31,290 bases of DNA, from contig JBDNJM010000158.1 in NCBI GenBank assembly GCA_041687755.1, positions 1 through 31,290 of the forward strand, in the 5' to 3' direction. The position numbers were made by a program, and so were the translations under genes. The stretch is from JBDNJM01 sp041687755. Its GTDB lineage: Bacteria > Planctomycetota > UBA1135 > GCA-002686595. Position 1 is the stretch's first letter; each line of letters begins with the position of its first letter. Positions 1 to 6,352 of this stretch are shown one piece after another. Below the pieces are notes generated by a model. The model made no database searches. It saw nothing but the letters and a program-made list of their open reading frames with translations, and was not told the origin of the DNA.

Positions 1-324
1 CGGCTCGCAGCAATCCTTGACGGCCGCCAGATCAACGTGGCGAGGACCCGACTCGGGCAGTGGATCATCGAAGCCATGGCCAGCGGACTGAGCCACTTCG
101 AGCGAGCAGCAGGATCCATCGCCAAGCACATCAACGGCATCCTCAGGTACGTCCGGACGCGCCGGAACAACGGCCGTGTCGAAGGCCTCAACAGCAAGGC
201 ACGCACCATCACCAGGCGGTCCTACGGCTTCCATTCTGCGCCCGCGCTCATCTCGCTGCTCTTCCTCTGCTGCGGGGGCGTTGAGGTCACCCCGGCCTTC
301 ACGACACCGTCAGGCACCCACTAA
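1..324 (+). CDS. ISL3-type transposase, C-terminal part (5' end outside window)
   Basis: The reading frame is open from the first base of the window to the TAA at 322-324, so only the last ~107 residues are visible and the start is missing. The stretch NNGRVEGLNSKARTITRR followed by YGFHS is the typical end of the DDE transposase domain of ISL3-family elements, where the E of RVEGLN is the third acidic catalytic residue. The final residues after LISLLFLCCGG differ from the usual 'FxxLILHxCG' ending but are compatible. The stop codon lies inside a putative terminal repeat of the element (299-340). Whether the transposase is intact cannot be judged because most of it is outside the window. It lies on the element side of the tRNA scar at 838-883, so it probably belongs to, or was inserted in, an integrated island. 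Confidence 0.8.
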   Translation, partial: RLAAILDGRQINVARTRLGQWIIEAMASGLSHFERAAGSIAKHINGILRYVRTRRNNGRVEGLNSKARTITRRSYGFHSAPALISLLFLCCGGVEVTPAFTTPSGTH

Positions 325-340
325 AGGGACAGGAGAGCCT
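299..340 (+). repeat. Putative right end (terminal repeat) of the ISL3-type element
   Basis: This segment covers the end of the transposase frame and the bases just after it. The block GGCACCCACTAAAGGG (from 313) and the trailing GAGAGCCT recur at 22930-22975, together with an upstream TCACGAC. ISL3 elements commonly carry ends with a CACCCAC/TAAA-like core, read here from memory. The matching left end would be outside the window. Confidence 0.5.
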
Positions 341-837
341 CTATCTATCGCGGATAGATCGGTCATCCCCGCAGCATCAGGCCGTCAGCCTCGTGCCGCT
401 AGATGCGTTCACCGGACGCGGACGGATGGACGGCCATGCGTCTGCTGCGAGCAGGTGCTCTGGCGTGCTACAGGCTGAGAAGGTACGAGCGTTCGTGCGA
501 CAAGGGCAGGGCGATCGACTGGGCTCTGGTTCGAGCGGCCATTCGGAAGGTGCTTCACCGGCATTGGGGTGAGGTTGCGGGGGTCGGAGGTTTGCATCCC
601 CAGGTATCCGGTGTCTCGAGAGGCGGCGTTGTCCTGATTGCACCAGGGGGATTCGTTGGTCTGCTGGCACAGCGCAGGCGTGGAAGATTCCACGCGGGGA
701 ATGCGACGCCCTGCGACTGGGTGCGTCTGGGTGGTGTGGAATGCGATTGTTGCCACCCTTGGTTGGGTTGGGCAGGATTGCGCAAATCCTAGTCCTACAG
801 AGGTTTGCGTTGCTGCGTGGATCTACCAGTCCCCCCC
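325..837. other. Gene-poor end of the integrated element
   Basis: About 510 bases lie between the transposase fragment and the tRNA scar. Short open frames exist on both strands (for example 403-792 plus and 409-756 minus), but their codons lack the strong third-position G/C bias of the real genes in this window and their proteins have no recognisable motif. I see no gene, integrase remnant or clear regulatory site here. It is most simply island-terminal debris. Confidence 0.5.
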
Positions 838-883
838 TTCGTAAAGCAGGGGGTTGTCGGTTCGACTCCGATCTCTGGCCCCA
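838..883 (+). tRNA. 3' fragment of a tRNA gene, probable attR integration scar
   Basis: The sequence contains a T arm: stem GTCGG, loop TTCGACT, stem CCGAT (856-872), followed by CTCTGGC as a 7-nt acceptor 3' strand, one base, and an encoded CCA ending at 883. Upstream, TTCGTAA could be an anticodon loop (CGT, threonine), but the 5' side of the anticodon stem, the D arm and the 5' acceptor strand (expected GCCAGAG) are absent from the preceding ~90 bases. It is therefore a partial tRNA, not a working gene. The intact copy would be expected at the other end of the element, outside the window. A base C at position 73 is unusual for tRNA-Thr, so the amino-acid identity is uncertain. A tmRNA 3' end is a less likely alternative. 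Confidence 0.6.
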
Positions 884-889
884 TCTATC

Positions 890-934
890 AGAGGCGCCGT
901 CCGAAACCATCGGACGGCGCCTCTGTTCTATTTT
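890..934 (+). terminator. Rho-independent terminator behind the tRNA fragment
   Basis: A perfect 14-bp stem (AGAGGCGCCGTCCG and its complement) with a 7-nt loop AAACCAT is followed by GTTCTATTTT. It starts seven bases after the CCA end of the tRNA fragment, so it is most likely the original terminator of the tRNA gene, displaced with the 3' fragment. Confidence 0.85.
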
Positions 935-1125
935 GACCTGCTTGCTCGGCCGGCCCGCGGAGATTGCCCTGCCTACGGAGGGCTCGAGGCGCGGGAGGGG
1001 CTCGAGGCTTGGGAGGTGGGGAGGTCCGGGTCGGGGCTCCCAACCCGCACCTTGGGGACGAGCGGACACTCGCCGGCCCTCCCCCCAGGCTCACCGCCTG
1101 AAGGAGCTGGTGCGCTCGCCGGTGG

Positions 1126-2130
1126 CTACTCGGCGAGCAGGGAGTCGAGGGCCGCGCTCAGGATCTCGGCGGCCTCGATCAAGTACCCGGAGTTCGTCGT
1201 GAACAGCAGCGGGGGGATCTCGATCACGCGGCCCTCGCGCACCGCGCGGAGCTGGGCCAGTCGCGTGTCGGACTCGAGGGCGACGGCCGTGGAGGAGCGC
1301 AGCTCGTCCTTGGTGGGGCCGGCGATGACGAGCACGTGGGGGTCGAGATCGAGCAGGGTTTCGATGTCGAGGGTCGCGTGCCACTCGAGGTCGAGTTCGT
1401 CGGCCACGTTCGCTAGCCCGGCGAGCTCGAGCACGACGTCGTGGGTCGTGCCGCGACCCATGGCGTAGCCGCCGCCGCCGCTGTTGGAGTAAGCCAACGC
1501 GCGCAGTCCTTGGCGCGGGGACGGGGCGTCGAGCTGGTCGCGCCGGATTGTCAAGTCGTCGATTAAGCGCTCCGCCGCGGCCTCCTCGCCGATCAGCCGG
1601 CCGAGCAGCCGGGCGTTGGACAGGACGTCTTCGAATGCGACGACGTCGGGCAGGGAGACCCAGTTAATCGCGTTCTCGTCGAACACCTGCAGTTGCTCGA
1701 GGGACTGCCAGGAGTTCATCAGCAGCAGGTCCGGCGCGATGTCGAGGACGCTTTCGCTGTCGTGGCCTAGGTCGCGCTGCTCGGGGCTCAAGTCCAGCGT
1801 TCCACGACTGAGTGCGATGGAGTACGGCACGCCCCCGGACGCGATGCCCGCGAGTCGCTCCGGGCCCACGAGCAGGCTGAGGGCGTCGAGCACTCCGGCG
1901 TTGGCGGCCATGATTCGGGTGGGCGGGCTGGGGACCTCGAACGAGCCTCCGTCCGCGCGAAACACCGTGCGCGGGAAGGACTGGCCCTCGATGCGCAAGG
2001 TGCTGGTCGCCTCGGACTCGGTTGCGGGGCTGCAGCCGGCCAGGGCGGCAGCGAGCGCGAGTCCGAGCGAGCCAGCACGCAGGTGCCTTCGGAGTACGGT
2101 CGAAAGCGAAGCAGTCGGGGGGCGGGACAT
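1126..2130 (-). CDS. ABC importer substrate-binding lipoprotein (iron-complex/cobalamin type)
   Basis: The 334-residue protein captures a metal chelate outside the membrane and delivers it to the permease encoded next door. The start at 2130 is chosen because it gives a standard lipoprotein signal: a basic N-region (VLRRHLRAG), a hydrophobic stretch and the lipobox LAGC with the acylated Cys at about residue 33. A frame extending upstream to 2250 would bury this signal. After the leader, the PTRIMAANAGVLDALSLL region, an ERLAGI motif, APDLLLMNS and DPHVLVIAG match the two-lobed Peripla_BP_2 fold of BtuF/FecB-type proteins. The gene is divergent from permease and ATPase, separated by about 300 bases. 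The ligand (siderophore, haem or cobalamin) cannot be told from sequence. No cobalamin riboswitch box was found nearby. Confidence 0.85.
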   Translation of the reverse strand: MSRPPTASLSTVLRRHLRAGSLGLALAAALAGCSPATESEATSTLRIEGQSFPRTVFRADGGSFEVPSPPTRIMAANAGVLDALSLLVGPERLAGIASGGVPYSIALSRGTLDLSPEQRDLGHDSESVLDIAPDLLLMNSWQSLEQLQVFDENAINWVSLPDVVAFEDVLSNARLLGRLIGEEAAAERLIDDLTIRRDQLDAPSPRQGLRALAYSNSGGGGYAMGRGTTHDVVLELAGLANVADELDLEWHATLDIETLLDLDPHVLVIAGPTKDELRSSTAVALESDTRLAQLRAVREGRVIEIPPLLFTTNSGYLIEAAEILSAALDSLLAE

Positions 2131-2430
2131 GGTGAGACGGTCTGGAGGAAGGCGCGGATCTGCGGGATCTGCGCTGAGGAGGATTCGCCACGCTGCCGGT
2201 CGGCGGCGATGGGCGCAAGCGCCGGGCGCTAGGAGGATCGAAGAGCCCATGGTTCGGGCGCTCTGCCGGGGGCGGGATGAAGGGCCGATCCACCGTACGA
2301 GGCGCGGATTGGTGAACGTCCGCGCGGGAAGGACGCCTTAGGCTCTGCGTCCGGCCCCCTTCGGACGCCTCGCGCAGGCCAGGGGGGGGCTGCCGCGCAC
2401 CGCAGCCGAGCCCGGCGGAGCGCGCCGCTC
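2131..2430. promoter_or_regulatory. Divergent intergenic region of the ABC importer
   Basis: This 300-base gap separates the divergently transcribed binding protein and permease genes, so it must hold both promoters. A small stem-loop is visible at 2347-2368 (GCGTCCG, 8-nt loop, CGGACGC), and GGCGTCC-like words recur nearby. I looked on both strands for the conserved cobalamin riboswitch B12 box and saw none. I also saw no clear Fur-box palindrome. Confidence 0.4.
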
Positions 2431-3525
2431 ATGGTTGCCCACAGCACTCCCACCCGATCCCTCGAACAGCGCCCGATCGTGCTGGTGCTGGTGCCGCTGG
2501 CGGCGGCGCTGGCGGCGGTCGGGGTGCTCAGCCTGATGGGCGGCTCGACCGGCTGGTGGAGCCTCGGAGAGGTCCTGACTGGCCTCGGGCATACCTTCGG
2601 CCTGATCGAGAACGGGGAGGCGCTGATGCAGGTCAAGTTCGAGCTGCGGTTGCATCGTTTGCTCACTGCGCTCGGCGTCGGAGCGAGCCTCGCTCTGTCC
2701 GGCGGCCTGCTCCAGGGCGTGTTCCGCAACGACCTGGCCTCGCCCGGCATCATCGGGATCACGTCCGGCGCCAGCCTCGGGGCGGTCTGCGCGATCGTGG
2801 CGGTGGGCGGTGGGGGCGGCGGTCTGATGCTGCAGCGGCTGCCGCTTGGCGCGGCGACGCTCGTCAGCCTGTCGGCGCTCGGCGGAGGGCTGTTGCTGGC
2901 TGCGGCCGTGACGCTTGCGGCCCGGCGCGCGGGCCGGATCTCCGTCGCCACGCTGCTGCTGGTGGGGATCGCGGCGAACGCGACGGTCGCCGGCTTCCTG
3001 GTGCTGATCCAGTACGGGCTCCTGGAACAGTTCGAGATGGCCAAGAGCACGCTGCTCTGGGGCTACGGCAATCTGGACGATCGCTCCACGTACCACGTGC
3101 GGCTGGTTTGGGGCGGACTGCTCGCGGCGCTGGCCTTCGTGCCGTTCGTCGCGCGCGAGCTGGACCTGCTGGCGGGGGGCGAGGAGGACGCGGCCAGTCT
3201 GGGCGTGAACGTGATGCGCGTCACCTGGCTCGCGCTCTTGGCGGCGACCATCGCCGCGAGCACCAGCGTCGCGGGGGCGGGGCCGATTGGCTTCGTCGGC
3301 CTGGTCGCGCCCCACGTGTGCCGCGCGTTCGTCGGGCGCGCGCATCGGCGGCTGCTGCCGGCGTGCCTGCTCGTCGGGCCGCTGTTCCTGGTCGGTCTCG
3401 AGCTCGCCCAACGCTCCGCGTTCCCTGGTGCGCGGCTGCCCACGGGAGTGCTGATGGCCCTGGTCGGCGGGCCCCTATTCTTCGTGCTGCTGATGCGGCA
3501 GCGGCATGAGCTGGACGAGCTATGA
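2431..3525 (+). CDS. ABC importer permease, FecCD/BtuC family
   Basis: This 364-residue polytopic membrane protein forms the channel of a type II importer for an iron chelate or cobalamin. Family signatures are clear: RLHRLLTALGVGASLALSG, then LLQGVFRNDLASPGIIGITS near residues 90-110, a GPIGFVGLVAPHVCR segment near residues 285-300 (the cytoplasmic loop contacting the ATPase), and the C-terminal LPTGVLMALVGGPLFFVLL helix. The length is typical for the family. Multiple hydrophobic segments fit about ten helices. It starts with ATG at 2431, and its stop overlaps the ATPase start by four bases (ATGA), which indicates translational coupling. Confidence 0.93.
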   Translation: MVAHSTPTRSLEQRPIVLVLVPLAAALAAVGVLSLMGGSTGWWSLGEVLTGLGHTFGLIENGEALMQVKFELRLHRLLTALGVGASLALSGGLLQGVFRNDLASPGIIGITSGASLGAVCAIVAVGGGGGGLMLQRLPLGAATLVSLSALGGGLLLAAAVTLAARRAGRISVATLLLVGIAANATVAGFLVLIQYGLLEQFEMAKSTLLWGYGNLDDRSTYHVRLVWGGLLAALAFVPFVARELDLLAGGEEDAASLGVNVMRVTWLALLAATIAASTSVAGAGPIGFVGLVAPHVCRAFVGRAHRRLLPACLLVGPLFLVGLELAQRSAFPGARLPTGVLMALVGGPLFFVLLMRQRHELDEL

Positions 3526-4346
3526 GCGCAGCACCCGAGAGCCCCAGCGAGCAGTCCCAGGTCGTGGCCCGCGCCGTGACCTACCGACATCCACAGGCGG
3601 AAAAGGACTGCCTGCACGGCATCGACCTGGCTCTGGCCGGCGGCGAACTGGTCTGTGTGATCGGCCCCAACGGCGGCGGGAAGTCGACGCTCCTGCGGCT
3701 GATGGCGGGCCTGATCGAGCCGAGCGGTGGAGGCATTGAGCTGAACGGTTCGTCCGTGCGCCGCCTGGCCCCGCGGGCGCGGGCGCGGGCGATTGCCCTG
3801 GTGCCCCAAGGGCTGGCGCGCCTGCCGCGCAGCCTCGTGCGGGATTTCGTGGCGGGCGGGCGCTACAGCCACCTCGGTCGCTTCGGCACGCCCGGGCCCG
3901 AGGATCGGGCCGCCGTCGATACCGCGCTGGAGTCGGCGGAACTGACGAGCGAAGCGCGGCGACCCATGGCGGAGCTCTCCGGCGGGCAGCGCCAGCGGGC
4001 CCTGATCGCGCGCGCCCTGGCCCAGGACTCGCCGCTGCTGTTGGTGGACGAGCCGACGAACTCGTTGGATCCCGCCCACCAGCTCTCGATCTTCGAGCTG
4101 ATCGCCGGGCAGGCCTGTCTGGGACGCGCGGTCGTCGTGGTCACCCACGACCTCAACCTCGCGAGCCAGTTCGCGACGCGGTTGTGCCTGCTCGACGCGG
4201 GGCGCATCCTCTGCAGCGGACGGCCGGACGAGGTGCTGCGGCCGGAGGTGCTGGAGCCGGTCTACGGCAGCCGGATGCACTTCGGGGAGCTGCCTTCCAG
4301 CCTGCCGCCGGGCGTCAGGCCCTTCGTGCTGCCCTGGTCGAGTTGA
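3522..4346 (+). CDS. ABC importer ATPase, FecE/BtuD type
   Basis: This 274-residue nucleotide-binding subunit powers the importer. It shows a Walker A motif GPNGGGKST (residues ~48-56), a Q-loop region ALVPQG near 92-97, the signature LSGGQRQRALIARALA (from ~152), Walker B LLLVDEP (~172-178), a D-loop SLDP and the switch histidine in VVTHDLN. The start overlaps the permease stop, so both are made from one transcript. It is followed by the oppositely oriented protease gene. Members of this family serve siderophore, haem or cobalamin uptake, and the sequence does not choose among them. Confidence 0.93.
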   Translation: MSAAPESPSEQSQVVARAVTYRHPQAEKDCLHGIDLALAGGELVCVIGPNGGGKSTLLRLMAGLIEPSGGGIELNGSSVRRLAPRARARAIALVPQGLARLPRSLVRDFVAGGRYSHLGRFGTPGPEDRAAVDTALESAELTSEARRPMAELSGGQRQRALIARALAQDSPLLLVDEPTNSLDPAHQLSIFELIAGQACLGRAVVVVTHDLNLASQFATRLCLLDAGRILCSGRPDEVLRPEVLEPVYGSRMHFGELPSSLPPGVRPFVLPWSS

Positions 4347-4430
4347 GCGAGCCTTGGCAGGTGGCCCTTCGGACGTCCGCCCGCTCGGGCTTTGTCGGCG
4401 AGCTTCTGAAGGTCGGCGGGCTGAACGGCA

Positions 4431-4471
4431 GCGGGCCCCCTGCGGCCGCGGTCGGCTGCATGGGGGCCCGC
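4431..4471. terminator. Hairpin between convergent genes (possible bidirectional terminator)
   Basis: A 10-bp stem GCGGGCCCCC/GGGGGCCCGC, extended by TGC/GCA with one bulged base, lies in the gap between the ABC ATPase and the convergent protease gene. There is no convincing T tract on either side, so termination is inferred from position and stem strength only. Confidence 0.4.
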
Positions 4472-4513
4472 GTCTCACTTACCCGTGAGCCCAGGCGAGG
4501 GCTCGGCCGAGCG

Positions 4514-6187
4514 TCAGTTGCAGAAGGTCATCTCGAGGCCGTTCGTGAACGTCCAGGTGCCGGTACCGGCGCTCACCACGCCGCCCTGGGCGAAGGCGCT
4601 GAGGCCGACGAGGGCGGGCGCGATGGGAACGCCGAGGAGCGCGGCGGCGGTGCCGAGGAAGTTGCTGCTGAACGGCAGGTTCACGGCTGGGTTGGAGAAG
4701 TCCACGAGCACGGTGCCACCGAACAGCGGGATCGAAGCCTGGTTGACGCTAATCATGACCAGGCCGGGGAGGTAGGGCGGGATGTTCTTCACGAAGAAGG
4801 GCATCGTCGCGCCGAGCGTCGGCTGGACGCTGCAGGAGAGCTCGCCGGTGTTCGCGCCGCCCAGGCCGTCGCCGTAGGGGATCAGGGCGCAGTTCGGGCC
4901 GCCGGGCCCACCGCCGGCCGGGTCGAAGCCGTCGACGGAGACGGTGCCGGAGCCGTTGGGGTCGAGGTCGGAGGACATCCCGGAGAACGACAGGTCCATG
5001 CGGCCGTAGTAGTCGTTGAACAGGAAGCCGCAGGCGGCCTGCCCGCAGCACAGCTGGCCGATGATCTGGCCGGCGGGGTTGAACAGCGGGCTGCCGGAGC
5101 TGCCGCCCTCGGTCACGCCCTTGTCCCACTCCTTGATCCACCAGTTGCTGCCGTTCTTCGAGGGCACCTGGTTGTCCGAGCAGATCTTTTTCTCGTCGCC
5201 CGAGGGGTGGTGGATACCGACGGTGTTCGCGGGCGCGGCGCTGCTGCGGTTCCAGCCGGCGTAGAAGGGTTCATAGGCCGTCGGGATCGACTCGGTGATC
5301 TCGACGAGGCGGTAGTCGGAGTTCGAACCGCTGGCCTGCAGGGCCGAGCCCTGGACGCTCTGGTTGGTCGGCGCGAAGCCCGAGCCGCAGTTCGCACGCT
5401 CGTAATTGAACAGGAACACGGCGTTGTTCATCGAACCGCAGTGGTTGGCGGTCAGGAACAGCTGGCGCCCGTCGTTCTCGGTGTTGTTGATCAGCGCGCC
5501 GGAGCACAGAAAGCCGCCGCTGAACGTGCGCGCGACCGAGCGCTTTTCGTCCTGCCAGTTCGCGCCCTCGGGGCAGTTGACGTCGATGTTGCAGGAGCCG
5601 GCCTTGAAGCCGCCCGCGGACTTGAGCACGCCCACGTAGTCGTGCACCAGCACCGAGACGTCGAGCGTGGACTCGAAGGCGACCCAGTCCGGCTGCATCA
5701 GCTCGAGCGTGAGCGCATCACCGATCACGGGCTGGATGGCAAACTGGCCGTTGGCCTTGTTGTTGTTGGCCGTGAACGCACCGAGCAGCATCTCCTTGTC
5801 GTCGTTGTAGACGAACAGCTCGGCGCCGGGGGCGAGCTCGAACTGGTCGAAGGCGACGCTGACGGTCTTCGCTCCGGGGCTCTCGATGCGCAGCTGCCAC
5901 ACCGGGGTCCCGTCGGTCGTCGTGGTCCAAGCGCCAGCGGTCTGGGGGCTCACGCCGAGCGGCAGGAGTGCGCCGTAGCGCATCGGCTGGTTCTTGGGAG
6001 CGAGGGCGTCTTCGGCCAGCATCGTCTCGACGTCGGGCGTCGCGAGCATCAGGGTGGGCGCGGCCGCGGGCAGCACGCTCCAGTCGCTCGGCGGGACTCC
6101 GCCAGCGCCGACTTGAGCGGAGGCGACGGTCAGGGGAAGCGTCAGGGCAGCGGAGCCCAGCGCGAACAGCTTGGTAGTCGAAATCAT
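4514..6187 (-). CDS. Secreted lysyl-endopeptidase-like serine protease with C-terminal tail domain
   Basis: The 557-residue protein starts with a signal peptide (MISTTKLFALGSAALTLPLT, then VASA, cleavage near 24). A propeptide-like region (to ~195) is followed by a trypsin-fold catalytic domain resembling Achromobacter protease I: GSCNIDVNCPEG (~197-208), TANHC with catalytic His249, SDYRL with Asp291, and GGSSGSP with Ser364. The Asp that sets lysine specificity in protease I (Asp225 there) aligns with Asp392 (NDYYGR), so cleavage after lysine is plausible. Cys pairs such as LCCG and AACG fit disulphides. Residues ~430-557 form a Gly-rich linker and a beta-rich tail ending TNGLEMTFCN that recurs in other exported proteins of this window. 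The downstream-adjacent gene on the same strand (upstream in transcription) is a paralogue. Confidence 0.88.
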   Translation of the reverse strand: MISTTKLFALGSAALTLPLTVASAQVGAGGVPPSDWSVLPAAAPTLMLATPDVETMLAEDALAPKNQPMRYGALLPLGVSPQTAGAWTTTTDGTPVWQLRIESPGAKTVSVAFDQFELAPGAELFVYNDDKEMLLGAFTANNNKANGQFAIQPVIGDALTLELMQPDWVAFESTLDVSVLVHDYVGVLKSAGGFKAGSCNIDVNCPEGANWQDEKRSVARTFSGGFLCSGALINNTENDGRQLFLTANHCGSMNNAVFLFNYERANCGSGFAPTNQSVQGSALQASGSNSDYRLVEITESIPTAYEPFYAGWNRSSAAPANTVGIHHPSGDEKKICSDNQVPSKNGSNWWIKEWDKGVTEGGSSGSPLFNPAGQIIGQLCCGQAACGFLFNDYYGRMDLSFSGMSSDLDPNGSGTVSVDGFDPAGGGPGGPNCALIPYGDGLGGANTGELSCSVQPTLGATMPFFVKNIPPYLPGLVMISVNQASIPLFGGTVLVDFSNPAVNLPFSSNFLGTAAALLGVPIAPALVGLSAFAQGGVVSAGTGTWTFTNGLEMTFCN

Positions 6188-6220
6188 CGGGAGAAGTGCG
6201 CTATCGGGAGGACTAGGGGG

Positions 6221-6272
6221 CCGTGCGCGCTGGCAGCGCCCCCCCCTGAAAAAAAGGGGGAGGGGCGCACGG
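6221..6272. repeat. Hairpin between the two protease genes
   Basis: Outer arms CCGTGCGC and GCGCACGG enclose a C-run, an A7 tract and a G-run, giving a long, slightly imperfect stem-loop. On the minus strand the loop reads as a T7 tract. It lies in the 165-base gap upstream of the 4514-6187 gene and could be a leader structure, or a terminator or processing site for the gene before it. Confidence 0.5.
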
Positions 6273-6294
6273 TTGGACGAGACTTGAACGTGAA

Positions 6295-6323
6295 GGACGG
6301 GCGCGGAGGATCCGCTCCCGTCC
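6295..6323 (-). terminator. Stem-loop just downstream of the second protease gene
   Basis: Arms GGACGGG and CCCGTCC, with an inner GCGG/CCGC pairing, begin about 30 bases past the stop codon of the 6353-8293 gene on its coding strand. No long T tract follows, so it is a candidate terminator or mRNA-stabilising hairpin only. Confidence 0.35.
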
Positions 6324-6352
6324 CAAAAATGGAGAGGCCTTGAGCCGCTTCT

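Noticed and set aside
760..883. An intact tRNA gene
   Set aside because: The D arm, the 5' acceptor strand and the 5' anticodon stem are missing in the bases before the T arm, so only a 3' fragment is supported.
377..1069. A 230-codon minus-strand frame
   Set aside because: It runs across the tRNA fragment and the terminator and is Pro/Arg-rich without motifs.
2131..2430. Cobalamin riboswitch for the ABC importer
   Set aside because: I looked for the B12 box on both strands and found nothing close enough. A covariance search would be decisive.
4184..6343. A 719-codon plus-strand open frame opposite the first protease gene
   Set aside because: It is the antisense of a gene with signal peptide and catalytic triad. 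Its product is a Val/Gly/Ala/Arg-rich shadow caused by high GC.
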